Origin: Bacteroidota bacterium
GTDB taxonomy: Bacteria > Bacteroidota > Bacteroidia > AKYH767-A > OLB10
DNA: 64,000 bases
NCBI GenBank assembly: GCA_016713525.1
Contig: JADJOZ010000001.1
Span: 558,001 to 622,000 of the forward strand
Direction of reading: 5' to 3'
Made by a program: the position numbers and the translations under genes. The notes under the pieces are model-generated. The model was given only the letters and a program-made list of their open reading frames with translations. It made no database searches and was not told the origin of the DNA. Of the stretch, positions 28,442-39,811 are shown in pieces; position 1 is the stretch's first letter, and each line of letters opens with the position of its first letter.

Positions 28442-29458
28442 ATGTCAACTACAGAAACAACCAACAAAGAAAAACTGAAAGTATTACAGTTAGCCATCGA
28501 CAAACTCGAAAAATCGTATGGTAAAGGAACCATCATGCGCATGGGCGATTCGCCGGTCGAGACGATGGAGGCAATCTCCACAGGATCCGTATCATTGGAT
28601 ATTGCTCTAGGAATTGGTGGATTACCAAAAGGACGTATTATTGAAATCTACGGACCTGAATCATCGGGTAAGACAACTTTGGCTATTCATGCGATTGCGG
28701 AAGCACAAAAATTGGGTGGAATAGCTGCCTTTATTGATGCAGAACATGCTTTTGACCGTTATTATGCTCAGAAACTGGGGGTTGATATCGAGAATTTATT
28801 GATTTCGCAACCCGACAATGGAGAGCAGGCACTTGAAATTGCCGATAATCTGATCCGTTCCGGAGCTATTGATATTATTGTAATTGACTCGGTTGCGGCA
28901 CTTACTCCTAAAAGTGAAATCGAAGGCGAAATGGGTGATTCCAAAATGGGTCTTCAGGCTCGATTGATGTCTCAGGCACTGCGTAAACTTACCGCAACTA
29001 TCAGCAGAACAGGATGTTGCTGTATTTTCATCAACCAGTTACGTGAGAAAATCGGTGTTATGTTCGGTAATCCGGAGACTACAACCGGTGGTAATGCACT
29101 TAAATTTTATGCATCAATTCGTCTGGATATCAGAAGAATAGGTCAGATTAAAGAAGCTGAAGCTGTGATTGGTAACAGAACGCGGGTTAAGGTTGTAAAG
29201 AACAAAGTGGCTCCTCCATTCCGTACAGCAGAATTCGATATCCTTTACGGTGAAGGAATTTCACACACCGGTGAAATCGTTGATATTGGTGTGGATTTGG
29301 GCATTATTAAGAAGAGCGGTTCCTGGTTCAGCTATGGTGATACCAAATTAGGACAAGGACGTGAATCGGTTCGTCAGCTCTTTACCGATAATCCGGAATT
29401 GGCTGAAGAAATTGAAAACAAAATCCGTGAGCAGCGTTTGGCAGCAGCGGCTGAATAA
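28442..29458 (+). CDS. recA: Recombinase RecA
   Basis: The 338-residue protein is full length for the family. Walker A is GPESSGKTT and Walker B is IDIIVIDSVAAL. L1 is EGEMGDSKMGLQARLMSQAL, and L2 includes NQLREKIGVMFGNPETTTGG. MRMGDSPVETMEAISTGS and the C-terminal region are normal. It forms the nucleoprotein filament for homologous recombination and activates the SOS response. It is transcribed alone with its own terminator. Confidence 0.98.
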   Translation: MSTTETTNKEKLKVLQLAIDKLEKSYGKGTIMRMGDSPVETMEAISTGSVSLDIALGIGGLPKGRIIEIYGPESSGKTTLAIHAIAEAQKLGGIAAFIDAEHAFDRYYAQKLGVDIENLLISQPDNGEQALEIADNLIRSGAIDIIVIDSVAALTPKSEIEGEMGDSKMGLQARLMSQALRKLTATISRTGCCCIFINQLREKIGVMFGNPETTTGGNALKFYASIRLDIRRIGQIKEAEAVIGNRTRVKVVKNKVAPPFRTAEFDILYGEGISHTGEIVDIGVDLGIIKKSGSWFSYGDTKLGQGRESVRQLFTDNPELAEEIENKIREQRLAAAAE

Positions 29459-29477
29459 TATTCATCATGACGACGTT

Positions 29478-29516
29478 AAGCCGGGCGAGGAAACTCTTCC
29501 CGGCTTTCGTTTTTTA
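29478..29516 (+). terminator. recA terminator
   Basis: AAGCCGGG (29478-29485) pairs with CCCGGCTT (29499-29506), followed by TCGTTTTTT. Confidence 0.82.
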
Positions 29517-29550
29517 CAGTATTTTCGCATTTCCTTTAAATTCCATCCCC

Positions 29551-30568
29551 ATGAAAAAATATTTATTGCTGGCAGCACTTTTTGGCACCACTCTTTATTC
29601 CTGTAAAACAGATAATAAGAAAGATCCGGAAACGGTCCAGACAGCGGATACCACGGTTTTAGGAAAGCAATTAGCAGCTTTGGATGCTCAAATTGCCAAA
29701 GACCCTAAAAATGCAGTTGCCTTACATGAACGGGCTCGTTTACTGATTGATGCCAAAAGGTACGAGGAAGCAATGAAAGATATGGAGCTGGTGATGACTA
29801 TTGACAGCACCCAATCGGCATACTTTCTGACAATGGCCGATCTATCCTTTGCAGCAAAACGAACCTTTAATGCCAAAGAATTCCTCACCAAAGCAATTGA
29901 ACTCGATCCGGAAAATACCGATGCTATGATGCGTCTGGCAGAATTGAATCTCATAGTCAAGCAATACAGCGAATCTGTTAAGCTTCTCACCACTATCATC
30001 AACAAAGACAAAACCAACACTACAGCCTGGTTTATGAGAGGCGTTAACTTTAAGGAAAACGGCGATACTACGCGAGCCATCAATGATTTCAGATCTGCGA
30101 TTGAAGCCGACCCGAATTTTTACAATGCCTATATGCAACTGGGAATTATTTTTCAGGCTAAGAATGAGCCCATTGCAGAGGGATATTTTACCAATGCCAT
30201 TCAAAAAAAAGCCGGGCAGTGAAGAAGCACTTTATGGTCGCGGCTTATGGTACCAGGATCATGGGCAACTAGACAAAGCAATTCAGGATTACACCACCAT
30301 TGTTCAGGCTAATCCGCTGAATAAAAATGCACATTTTAATCTCGGGTATATTCATCACATTTATTTGAAGGTCTACCCCGAAGCCACCAAGCATTACACA
30401 GCAGCCATAAATGCCGACCCACGCTATGCCGAGGCTTACTACAACAGAGGACTCTGCTTCGAGGCAGTGGGAAACCTTGCCGCCGCAGCATCCGACTACA
30501 AGCAAGCCATGATGATACGACCGGTGTATCCGCCGGCAGAAGAAGGACTGAAGAGAATTAAGGATTAA
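29551..30568 (+). CDS. TPR-repeat lipoprotein (frameshift in A-run)
   Basis: The start at 29551 gives MKKYLLLAALFGTTLYSC with lipobox LYSC, which fits better than the ATG 28 codons upstream. Seven or eight TPR units follow (NAVALHERARLLIDAKRYEE ..., NTDAMMRLAELNLIVKQYSE ...). The frame breaks at an A8 run (30203-30210). Reading A7 joins QKKPGSEEALYGRGLWYQDH and the last TPR units, ending LKRIKD. The combined length is ~339 residues. It is a predicted outer- or inner-membrane scaffold for protein contacts, with no enzymatic motif. Confidence 0.82.
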
Positions 30569-30593
30569 GGATTAAGGATTAAGAATTAAGGAT
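30557..30593. repeat. Heptamer tandem repeat (ATTAAGG)n
   Basis: Five near-perfect ATTAAGG units overlap the end of the TPR lipoprotein gene. The same motif recurs at 31384-31395 and 31423-31450. Confidence 0.7.
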
Positions 30594-30717
30594 TTTTTGA
30601 TTCTGCGCAGAAGGAAATTGCGTTATGATGATAAATTATAAATGATAAATGATAAACGAAATTCCAAACAGAATCCGGGCTAATTGCGACCAAAATGACA
30701 TTATTCACTTTTCACTA

Positions 30718-31375
30718 CTTGCTAATCAATATTCAATAAAAGAATCATGAAAACAGGCAGCATAATGATTCAGCGGTAGAAATATTAAATTTTATACCAT
30801 AGCAGTTTCAAAATATTGAATAACAAATATTGAATATTACAAATTGAATAAGGATGTATTTTATTCAATTCTCACTTCTTGCTAATCAATATTCAATAAA
30901 AGAAACTTCAAGACTAGCAGCAATTTAGTTCAGTAGCTGAAACAATAATTAGTGTTCTATAGCAGCTTCAAAAATTGAAGAACAAATATTGAATATTACA
31001 AATTGAATAAGGATGTATTTTATTCAATTCTCACTTCTTGCTAATCAATATTCAATAAAAGAAACTTCAAGACTAGCAGCAATTTAGTTCAGTAGCTGAA
31101 ACAATAATTAGTGTTCTATAGCAGCTTCAAAAATTGAAGAACAAATATTGAATATTACAAATTGAATAAGGATGTATTTTATTCAATTCTCACTTCTTGC
31201 TAATCAATATTCAATAAAAGAATCATGAAGACAGGCAGCATAATGATTCTGCGGTAGAAATATTAATTTGTATACCATAGCAGTTTCAAAAAATTGAATA
31301 ACAAATATTGAATATTACAAATTGAATAAGGAAAGGGAGCAAATATTATTCAATTCTTTCTTCTTGTTAGTCAAT
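30718..31375. repeat. AT-rich 159-160-bp tandem repeat, four units plus a decayed fifth
   Basis: Units begin CTTGCTAATCAATATTCAAT at 30718, 30878, 31037 and 31196, with a diverged start at 31363. Units 2 and 3 are almost identical, while 1 and 4 resemble each other more. Each unit holds ATTGAATAA...TTATTCAAT and AATATTGAATATT inverted repeats. No ORF of note. Confidence 0.85.
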
Positions 31376-31383
31376 TTTTAATA

Positions 31384-31780
31384 GGATTAAGGATTGCCGG
31401 AAGGATCTCTGATCCTGATAACCGTAAGAATTAAGAATTAAGGATTAAGGATAGCCGGAAGAATCTCTGATCCTGACAACCCAAATGTGCGGGGTCGGCC
31501 GGAGGGATCTCCGATCCTGACCACTGAAAAATGCGGATCTCCGAACCGCTTTCCATCTTAAAACTGGATCAGAGATCCGGTTATTTTCTTTGTCGGCATC
31601 ACAGATACACCGCATCAGAGATACCGACGGGCATCTGATCCTGACAAATCAAATGTGCGAAAACATCTTGAGGGATCTCTGATCCTGACAAATCAAATGT
31701 GCGACATCTGCCGGAGGGATCTCCGATCCTGACCACTGAAAAATGCGGATCGGAGATCCGCATACCGGATACACTAAGAC
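31384..31780. repeat. Cluster of GATC-rich palindromic repeats
   Basis: GGATCTCYGATCCTGA-type units occur near 31402, 31461, 31504, 31672 and 31708, a shorter one is at 31632, and inverted forms (GGATCAGAGATCC, CGGATCGGAGATCCG) are near 31566 and 31746. Many are preceded by GCCGGAGG and followed by AAATGTGCG or ACTGAAAAATGCGGATC. They are noncoding and unlike the flanking AT-rich repeats. Confidence 0.75.
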
Positions 31781-31892
31781 AAAACCTGATAACTTTTCGC
31801 AGACACTACATAGAAATCTACACCCATGTAAGCACCAGGAGTATCCAAAATATTAAGTCGACATTTGATAGTTTATAATATTTATGTTAATT

Positions 31893-31979
31893 TTATATCC
31901 CGCCACGAAAACAAGCGCAAATAAGCGTTTCATACACGGTAATTGTTTTGTTTTTGTGGCGTGTATAAGGGAGTTATAG
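31893..31979 (+). other. attC-like site 0 (left boundary of the cassette array)
   Basis: Inner arms CGCCACGAAAACAA (31901-31914) and TTGTTTTTGTGGCG (31948-31961) pair at 13 of 14 positions. The right box is GTTATAG (31973-31979). The left box is degenerate (TTATATC, 31893-31899). The bases GTTATAGGC are the exact reverse complement of GCCTATAAC at 37356, the end of the same cassette. It could also be an attI-like site. Confidence 0.6.
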
Positions 31980-32157
31980 GCAACTGCTAAGCACTACTAA
32001 TGTTCATCAATGCTAACTCTAAACTGACACCCCTGCCCACAGCCCAGCCCTTCTATTGCCTCATAATTTATTTTGCCCGACCGTACAAAGTAAATATTCC
32101 ATAATACTTATAATATTAAAAGTAAATTATACATTTACAATTCCAAATCCCATAAAC

Positions 32158-35100
32158 ATGAACACTTTAAAAAACATTCTGAAAAAGATTATGCGTTTAT
32201 TTGCATTCTATTTTGTTTGCAGTGCAACTGTTACCAATGCCCAATTCGTTTCAGGCAAACTTTATTTTTCAGTATTGAATACAGATGCAATTCCGCTAAT
32301 CACCGGACAAGATATCCAAATGCCTAACCAAACTCTTTTGACAATATTTCAGTCACACCATTTGACGGAATTCACAAAAGCATTCCCATTGATTGATTCA
32401 TTTCCAGCAGGCATTCGTCACGGATTAGATAAAGTTTACATTGCATCATGTGATTGCGATGAGCAACAACTTCTTGAAGAAATGGGAAATAACAACAACG
32501 GAAATTATCAATACATTGAAAAAATTCCAATTGCCGAACCGCTTTATACACCAAATGATTACACCTTGCAGGGAACAGATTATGCTCTTGACTTAATGAA
32601 TGTTCAGGGTGCATGGGATATTACTTACGGCAATCCAAATATCTCCATTGGCATAATTGATCAAGGTTTTGATATTACTCAAGAAGATTTAGTAAATCAA
32701 ATTGTCGAATTGGGACTATCCACTAATCCGGGAAATCCTTTTCATGGTACTTTTGTTGCAGGATGTGCTGCAGCACAAACCGATAATGGTATTGGAAAAA
32801 GTGGCGTTGGCTTCAATTGCAAACTAAGACTTTCCGCATGGTATAATAACTTTGACTGGATAACACCTTCTATGCAATTTGCACTGCATGGAGCAAGAGT
32901 GTTTAATTACAGCTTTAAGGTAGGATGCTCTCCTACAGCAGTACATCAATCTTTTTGCGATTTAATGTTTGATTATGGCTGCGTTCTTGTTTCAGCAGCG
33001 GGAAATGGAACTTCAGGCACGTATTGTAATGGGGGACCTCAGCCCGGAAATAATGGATATGTTTACCCTGCTTCTTATAACCATGTGATTTCTGTTTCAG
33101 GAGTTGACCAATACTATCAACATTACCCCACCATCGGTGGTAATTCCTACACACATAATGATAAAGTTGATATTTGTGCGCCTGCATATTCTGTTTTGTC
33201 TCTCGGCCCTAGCAATACATATATCCCAAGCTCAGGTACTTCATTTTCATCCCCTTATGTCGCAGGCGTTGCTGCATTGATTTTATCAGTAAATCCATGC
33301 TTAAATGGCGACCAGGTTTTAGACATCATACAACAAACAGCATTTGATATTTATCCATATCAGACAAATTCACCAGTTTCTTTAGCAGGTTTGCTTGGTG
33401 CGGGTTTGGTAGATGCAGGAGCGGCGGTTGCGTATGCGCAAACAGCATCATATCCTCAGTTTATAATGGGCTCTCCTGATTTATGTGCAGGTAGCCTTCA
33501 AACTTATGCTTTTCATGCACCTGTTAATTCAATTTATTCGTGGAACATTACAGGTGGCTCGGTCATTTCTCAGTACATTAATACTTTTTACAATTATGGA
33601 TATGCAGCAGTAGATTGGGGAACAAATACAACAGGTGGTAATGTTGCATTAACAGTATACAGTTCTGGCATTGCATGTCCAGCAATAAATTTTCCGATTG
33701 CATCTTGCAGTTCTCCAAGCTACGATAATGTGTTGTACGGAGAGAAAAGTCTTTGCAATAGCAACCTTCTTTCCTTTTATATTACTCCTCCACCGAATTC
33801 AACAGTTGTATGGAGCGTGACAGGAGGTACAATTATTGCTCAGTCAAATAACTGTTCACCCACTTGCAGTGTAATCATAAATTGGAGCAACGCAGGTGGG
33901 GCAGTAACAGCAGCCGTAACAACCGGAGGAACTACAACTTATCAATCAAAAAATGTTAAAAGTTGCTGCCTTCATCCTTTTTCCGATGGATTTTATACTG
34001 ATGCTACTTTAACTAACACCTTAGCGCTTGCTTGGGATCCTGAAAGGAGAACAACATTCAATGGCACAATTACTATTCAGGGCACAATTTATTTAGATGG
34101 AATCTTCTTCATGGGAGAAGATGCAAAAATTATAGTTCCTCCGGGTTCAGAGGTAAAGTTAATTCGCGCTCAATTCAAAGCATGCAACAGTAATATGTGG
34201 GATGGAATCTATTTGAATGGCACAGCATCAGAATTGACAGATATTTCGTTTGTTCAATATCAAAATGTAATTGAAGATGCAAAAAATGCAGTCTTAGCAG
34301 AAAATGGTGCTCCTATTGATATTTTCAATGGAATAAAATTTAATAAAAATTATAAAGATGTAATTCTCAAAAATTATTCTTCACAATATTTTAATGATCT
34401 TGGTAATTGCAAGTTTACTTGTGAAGATGAATTCGGAAACAATACAACATTGCTTGCGCCTTTTGCTGGTCAACGCTCCAGTATAGGAATCGAACTTAGT
34501 AATATGTTTAATGCACCGGTTGCCAATGTAACTTTTAAAAATCATGACATTGGAATTTATTCAAACAATTCAACATCTCTAATTACAGGTTGTGATTTTG
34601 ACAATGGTCATTTCGGAATTAATGCTTTAAGCAGTAATATAACAGCAAAAAACAATCACTTCATCAATATTACAAATCTTCAGGGAACACTTAGCGGACA
34701 TGCAATCTTTGCGGATGCGCAGGGAAATAATTCTTTGAACCTGATTGTAGGCGGTACAGGAACTAATGATTACAATACAATAGAAAATTCTTTCAGCGGG
34801 GTTTTTGCTCGAAATAACATAAATGTGGATATTCAGCGAAACTATTTTACAAATGCTTCCACAAACAGCAGTATGAGTTGCAGAGTAGTAAATAATACAA
34901 GCACTAACATATTTATTAAAGACAATTACTTTAATGGATTTGGAACTGGAATTTTTCTTAGAGATATTACCGCAAGTACAGTCACAGTTCAGGCAAATAA
35001 GTTCAACTTAGCCGGAACAACTTGGGGAACTTACGCCATCAGGTTTTGGAATACATTTCCTCCCAACCCTGCAAATCAAACCACCATCAGCGGAAATGCA

Positions 35101-36468
35101 ATTAAAAATATAAACCGCACGGGTATTATGGCAACAAATAATTCTTTTACCTACGTTAATAATTACAATACTATTACATTTGAAGATGCTGCACCCGCTC
35201 AAGGAAGTCAAACAAAACGAGGTGTCCAATTCCAAAACTCTCATAAAGGAAAAATTGAATCCAATACAGTACAGCGCACAGGCGGTGTTAATTCTAATTC
35301 AAATTTTGATGAAACACGATGGGGAATTTCCAACGAAACAAGCAACAGTAATTTTATTTCAAGTAACTTGATGAAGAGAATTGGAATTGGGGCAAGATAT
35401 TATTACAGCAATCAAAATACAATTACATGCAACAATCTTTACGGTAACAGAATTGGCGTTCGGATGGAAAGCAGCAAAATTGGCGACCAGCCATATTCGG
35501 CAGCTACAATTTCACAAGACAATCAATGGAACAATATAGCTGGTGTAGTGCTATGGGATATTCAGCAATTAGGAACTACATATTCCGCTAATTGGTTTTC
35601 TAAAAGTCCAAGCACCCCTTGGACACCTCAATTAATTAATCCTGCAATTATTAATTTCCTTTACGCGCCTTCAAGCGGTACTTGTCAATTGCCCTGCGTT
35701 CCTCCATGCGACCAACATCGACTTGCTTCAATTGTCCGTGAAGAAGATTGGTTTCTTGAATTACCCGAAGAAGAACAGTACAACTTAAAAAAATATGTTT
35801 ATTCCGAACTCGTTGCCGATACTATGCTCATGCACATGAGTACAGATGATGATGCATTACTAACAGCTTTTTATGACAGCGTTAAAACTACACCATTAGG
35901 TCAGCTTGTAGACGCAGGTAAAATTTTACCGACGGACACAACTACTGCACACCAACTTGTAAGCATAGTAAATCCTGATAATAATGCCGAGTGGAATCAG
36001 AAAGTTGTTTACGAAATTTACCTTGAAACTATTGCTCGTAGCATTTATGAATTCACACCCGAACAGTATGAAACACTTTTTAACATCGCTAACCAAGACC
36101 CGATTTTCGGTGGTACTGCGGTTTATTCTGCAAGGGTGATGATCGACTTAGATGTGGATGATTTCACAACGGAAGAAGGCTTTCGTCTAGCATCAAATAA
36201 ACCGAAAGACAATTTTTCTTTGCTGGCGGTTTCACTGTTAAACCAAACCCTACCAAAGAATCATTTAAAATTTTATTAAAAAAATATTATCGACGAAAAT
36301 CGCAATGTAAAAATCTATAATGCCTTCGGTCAGCTTGTTTCCAGGTTTAATGTTTCTGAAAATGAAATATCAGTAAGCACAGAAAAATTTCGTTCCGGTA
36401 TTTATACAATTCTTCTTTTAAGTGGCGACAAAATAATTAAAAGACAAAAAATTTCAATTATTAAATAA
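32158..36468 (+). CDS. Subtilisin-like (S8) peptidase with beta-helix region and T9SS domain (two frameshifts near 3' end)
   Basis: The start at 32158 gives a signal peptide (MNTLKNILKKIMRLFAFYFV ... NAQ). The S8 domain has the triad D168 (GIIDQGFDI), H196 (FHGTFVAG) and S362 (SSGTSFSSPYVAG). Ig/PKD-like segments follow, then a right-handed beta-helix-like stretch of ~400 residues with GIYSNNSTSLITGCDF-type turns. The last frame ends at 36279. Adding one T at 36230-36232 and one A at 36278-36284 restores VFTVKPNPTKESFKILLK, VKIYNAFGQL and GIYTILLL ending ISIIK, a type A sorting domain. It is probably a surface or secreted protease. First gene of a 5.4-kb cassette. Confidence 0.83.
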
Positions 36469-36490
36469 TTACTTGAACTTACAAATTAAA

Positions 36491-37270
36491 ATGAAAATAC
36501 TTCTATTAATATCAGCAATCATTTTAGCTTACTTAAAATCATTTTCACAAATTTCTTTTCCACAGCTTCAGGCAGGAGTGTATGTTTGTGATTCTTTAGA
36601 TGAAGTTGGCGGTTGCTTTACGGGAAACTGTAGTCCTTTTTATGATTTACGTATTACAATGGACACTAACCTTATTCCAGTGGTACAGGGAGTTGAAATA
36701 AAATTGGTAGTAACACAACTATCAACTCCTCCTGATTCAGTTTACACTCTTGAAAACGGAATTGTGCATTTATATGACACACTTGCTTTTTCATCAGTCG
36801 TAAACAACCATTACACTTTTTTTTCAACCGCAGCCGGATGTTACACACTCAAACTAATAATCAACGGAACGCCCACCACCCCATTTGAAAATTATTTCTG
36901 CCAACTTCAATCAATCTGCACTTTACCAACATGCTTTGCTGAGTGTAATTACGCTGGTTTTCCACCGATATGCACTGTTGATGATTTTAACGGCATCAAT
37001 GAAAGCGAAAATTTCAATTATAACATTTCTATAAAACCCAATCCCGCCTTCAATGGCAACTTAATTATTACATATCAGCTTCCTTTAAATAAGAATGTAT
37101 CGCTTCAAATTATAGACAGCGCAGGAAAATTAACTTACAGCTTACCGCTTATAAAAAACAGCAAAACAGTGAACCTTCAACTTTCTAATCTTCCAAGCGG
37201 CATTTATAAATGTATCCTGATGGGCGAAAATGTTTTAACTTCTAAAACATTCACCATTATTACTAATTAA
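36491..37270 (+). CDS. Secreted T9SS protein of unknown function, 259 aa
   Basis: The start at 36491 (MKILLLISAIILAYLKSFSQ) gives a good signal peptide. The central domain has many cysteines (about 11) in a Bacteroidota-type secreted beta-sandwich. The type A sorting domain is SIKPNPAFNGNLIITYQ ... GIYKCILMGENV. It starts 22 bp after the repaired stop of the subtilase gene, so the two form one transcript and share a cassette. A partner or substrate relation with the subtilase is only a guess. Confidence 0.75.
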   Translation: MKILLLISAIILAYLKSFSQISFPQLQAGVYVCDSLDEVGGCFTGNCSPFYDLRITMDTNLIPVVQGVEIKLVVTQLSTPPDSVYTLENGIVHLYDTLAFSSVVNNHYTFFSTAAGCYTLKLIINGTPTTPFENYFCQLQSICTLPTCFAECNYAGFPPICTVDDFNGINESENFNYNISIKPNPAFNGNLIITYQLPLNKNVSLQIIDSAGKLTYSLPLIKNSKTVNLQLSNLPSGIYKCILMGENVLTSKTFTIITN

Positions 37271-37357
37271 TTGAATCCCCCAGATATATATAGTATTAAT
37301 AACATGCAAGTACTAATGTCATCGCCTTGAAAGTTCTTAACCACAGTAGCAGTATGC

Positions 37358-37484
37358 CTATAACAGCGTGTTGCCAAAATTGGCGGTTCAGTGGTTAAAT
37401 GAAGTTCAGTATTTCAATCAAACTTTTGTGCAGGTTGACAGTTTTGTGCTCCGAAATCGCCAACTTCGGCAACACGCGGCCCGT
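37358..37484 (+). other. attC-like site A, interrupted by an IS element
   Basis: The left box is CTATAAC (37358-37364). Inner arms GCGTGTTGCC / GGCAACACGC (10 of 10) and TTGGCG / CGCCAA pair. The right box is split: CCGT at 37481-37484 and CCGTTAGCACC from 39233. Removing the IS and one CCGT gives GTTAGCA as the intact crossover box. Confidence 0.78.
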
Positions 37485-39232
37485 CAGGTTGTGAAAAAAC
37501 TCCATTCCCATTTATTTTTCTCCAAAAACAGCTTTTAAAATTTCATTCTAAGTGCAGTGCAACGTTTTATACGCATGCAAAAATCAGGTTGCAAAGTTGG
37601 GTTGAAAATAGTTGAAGCGTATAATGCGATTAAAATGCGTCGCTATTAAAGCAAAAAGCCACTCCTTGTGGTATTTTGGCTTCCAGTTTTTGAGTGTTTG
37701 CATAAGATGATCCAAAGTAAAAATATTCAAGACTCGTTTGATGTTATAGTTCAACATAATAAAGCTCCATTCACCGTTTACTTTTTCCAGTCCTATTAAG
37801 TTTGTATAATAATATCCCCACTTTCGTTTGATGGTGCCAAAGATGTGTTCGTTTATTTCCTGTCGTTTTCGATATAAAGTTTGATTTTGGGAATAATTTT
37901 TATTGTTACGCTCCACCGATTCGGCATATTGACTCCGATCAATTTCTCTTCCGCCCTTAGCTTTTCCGGTACATAAATATTTTACCGGACAATTTTTGCA
38001 CTCCGGTGTCCGGTACTTTTTATATTGATACGATATTTTATCATCCCGCTTTTTGATATGCCAGGTGCCAAATGTGGTGAGTGTTTGTCCTTCAGGACAC
38101 GTATAAGTATCATTCTTTTTATTGTATTTGAATTTATCAACAAGATATTCCTTCGTTGTTCCTTTTGGATTGGAGTTCACCAGTTCCTGTTGCGCTACTA
38201 TTGTTTTTAAATCGTTCTGTTGACAGGCTTCAATTTCCCGTGCGTTGTTGTATCCTTTATCTGCCAGCAGGGTAAACTCGTTCGCTTTTAAATTTTCTTT
38301 TGCTTCCAATGCAATTGCTGAAAGTGCGTTGCGATCGTTCCGGTTAATCGTATGCGTAGCAACCACTAATTTATGTTTATCATCAACAGCGGCCTGCGTG
38401 TTGTAGCAAACTTCTACCACTTGTCCTTGTATCAAAAGACTTCTGCTGTCGGGATCCGTGGTAGATATTTGCGGTTCGCCGCTTTCTGTCAGTAATTCAC
38501 TTAGCATTTCATACTTGATTTGATTCATTTGCAGTCGTTCAATTTTGTCCTGCAAATCACCAATAAGTTCGGTGCTCTCTTCTTTGTCCAAAGTGTCTAA
38601 TTGCGTTAGATACTCCAGCGTTTTCTCTTCAATGTATTGGAGATGCCGTTCGATCTTTTTGGAGAGTAATTATTTTTCTTACTGTTATGTGCTCTTGATT
38701 TGGTACCGTCGATAGCTATGGTTTTGCCAAATATGAGGCCGGCATCCATCAAAAAAGCGACAAACAGTTTGAACATATTTTTCAGAGCGACCGGATTGTC
38801 TTTACGGAAGTCGGCAATGGTGTGGTAGTTGGGAACCAGTCTTCCGCATAGCCATTGCATTTCAGTATTCCGTTTGCATTCCTTTTCCAACCGGCGAGAT
38901 GATCGGATACCGTTCTGATAGCCGTACAAATAGATCTTCAACAAAATGCGTGGGTCAAAGGATGGGCGGCCTTCTGGTTGTATGGCTTTCGTTTTAAAAC
39001 CAAGTTTAGATAAATCCAGCTTTTCAGCAAATGCATCCAGGAACCGGACGGGATCATCCGGTGCCACCAGCTCCTCCAGGGAACTGAAAGAAACCTGGTG
39101 GCGATCTATGGGTACTATGTGTTGCATGGGAATTAAATTTTCCTAAAAATACCAATGAAAAGGCTCACATTCATAACTATTTTTCAATAAAAATTAACAA
39201 TGGATGGGGAAAATTAGTAATTTCACAGTCTG
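37485..39232 (-). mobile_element. IS1182-family insertion sequence, 1748 bp
   Basis: The terminal inverted repeats are CAGGTTGTGAAAAAACT (37485-37501) and, on the other strand, CAGACTGTGAAATTACT (39232-39216), 13 of 17 identical. The direct repeat CCGT flanks both ends (37481-37484 and 39233-39236). One transposase gene fills the element. The insertion point is the right box of attC-like site A. Confidence 0.85.
37584..39127 (-). CDS. IS1182-family transposase (one frameshift)
   Basis: A DDE transposase of ~513 residues. The N-terminal part (38606-39127) has the DUF772-type domain (RPSFDPRILLKIYLYGYQNG, SSRRLEKECKRNTEMQWLCG) and GKTIAIDGTKSRAHNSKK with the first catalytic aspartate. The second part has LLADKGYNNAREIEACQQND with the second aspartate, a cysteine cluster (CPEGQTL, CKNCPVKYLC) and HIFGTIKRKWGYYYTNLIGL with the region of the catalytic glutamate. 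The two frames join if the T5 run at 38656-38660 (A5 on the coding strand) is read as six. It cuts and pastes the surrounding IS. Confidence 0.88.
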
Positions 39233-39271
39233 CCGTTAGCACCAAGTTTAATCACGAACAGAAAGTATAAT

Positions 39272-39802
39272 ATGTCAAGTAGTTTTATAGATATTAATGA
39301 TGTTGGATTTTGGGCAAGAGATGGATTTGTTGAGGCAATGCAGCTTTGTTTAATAAATGAAATCGAAAATCAAAAACTTGACACGATAGAATGGATTAAT
39401 AATTACAAGACTGAATTAGCGATGCAATCTTTACCTATTATTTGCGGTGGAATGTCAATGCTACTTGAAGAATTTCTAACAACTAATGAACGTAAATCTC
39501 AAATTGTAAAATTGATTGATAAAATTATTGACATAATTGACTCAACGAACGATTATATGTCAGGTAGCAATTTGCTTTCAATGAGAAATAGAGCGATGAC
39601 AATTCTTCTTGAAACAAATCAAATCACAGTTAAGAACCAAGAGGAATTTGATCAAATTGTAAATGGTTCTTTTTGGCATGCATCAGACAGCCTGGAAAAA
39701 TATAAGGATAGATACCAACATTCATTCAAACTACTAAAAAGATTAATCAATGGAGAATTGAATACAACTTCTTCTTCTCCAGAAAATTATTGGAATTATT
39801 AG
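39272..39802 (+). CDS. Cassette protein of unknown function, 176 aa
   Basis: A soluble, mostly helical protein without signal peptide (MSSSFIDINDVGFWARDGFV ...). A central helical segment KSQIVKLIDKIIDIIDSTND is notable. Size and fold are reminiscent of immunity-type proteins, but no family was recognised. It is the sole gene of a cassette that begins GTTAGCACC and ends GGTGCTAGC at attC-like site B. Base composition is AT-rich. Confidence 0.68.
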   Translation: MSSSFIDINDVGFWARDGFVEAMQLCLINEIENQKLDTIEWINNYKTELAMQSLPIICGGMSMLLEEFLTTNERKSQIVKLIDKIIDIIDSTNDYMSGSNLLSMRNRAMTILLETNQITVKNQEEFDQIVNGSFWHASDSLEKYKDRYQHSFKLLKRLINGELNTTSSSPENYWNY

Positions 39803-39811
39803 AAAACCTGG

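Noticed and set aside
30718..31375. Tandem 159-bp units considered as a CRISPR array
   Set aside because: Units are long, near-identical throughout and lack short repeats with unique spacers. No cas genes nearby.
37584..39127. Transposase considered as the missing integron integrase
   Set aside because: It has DDE/IS1182-type motifs and terminal inverted repeats, not the R-H-R-Y motifs of a tyrosine recombinase.
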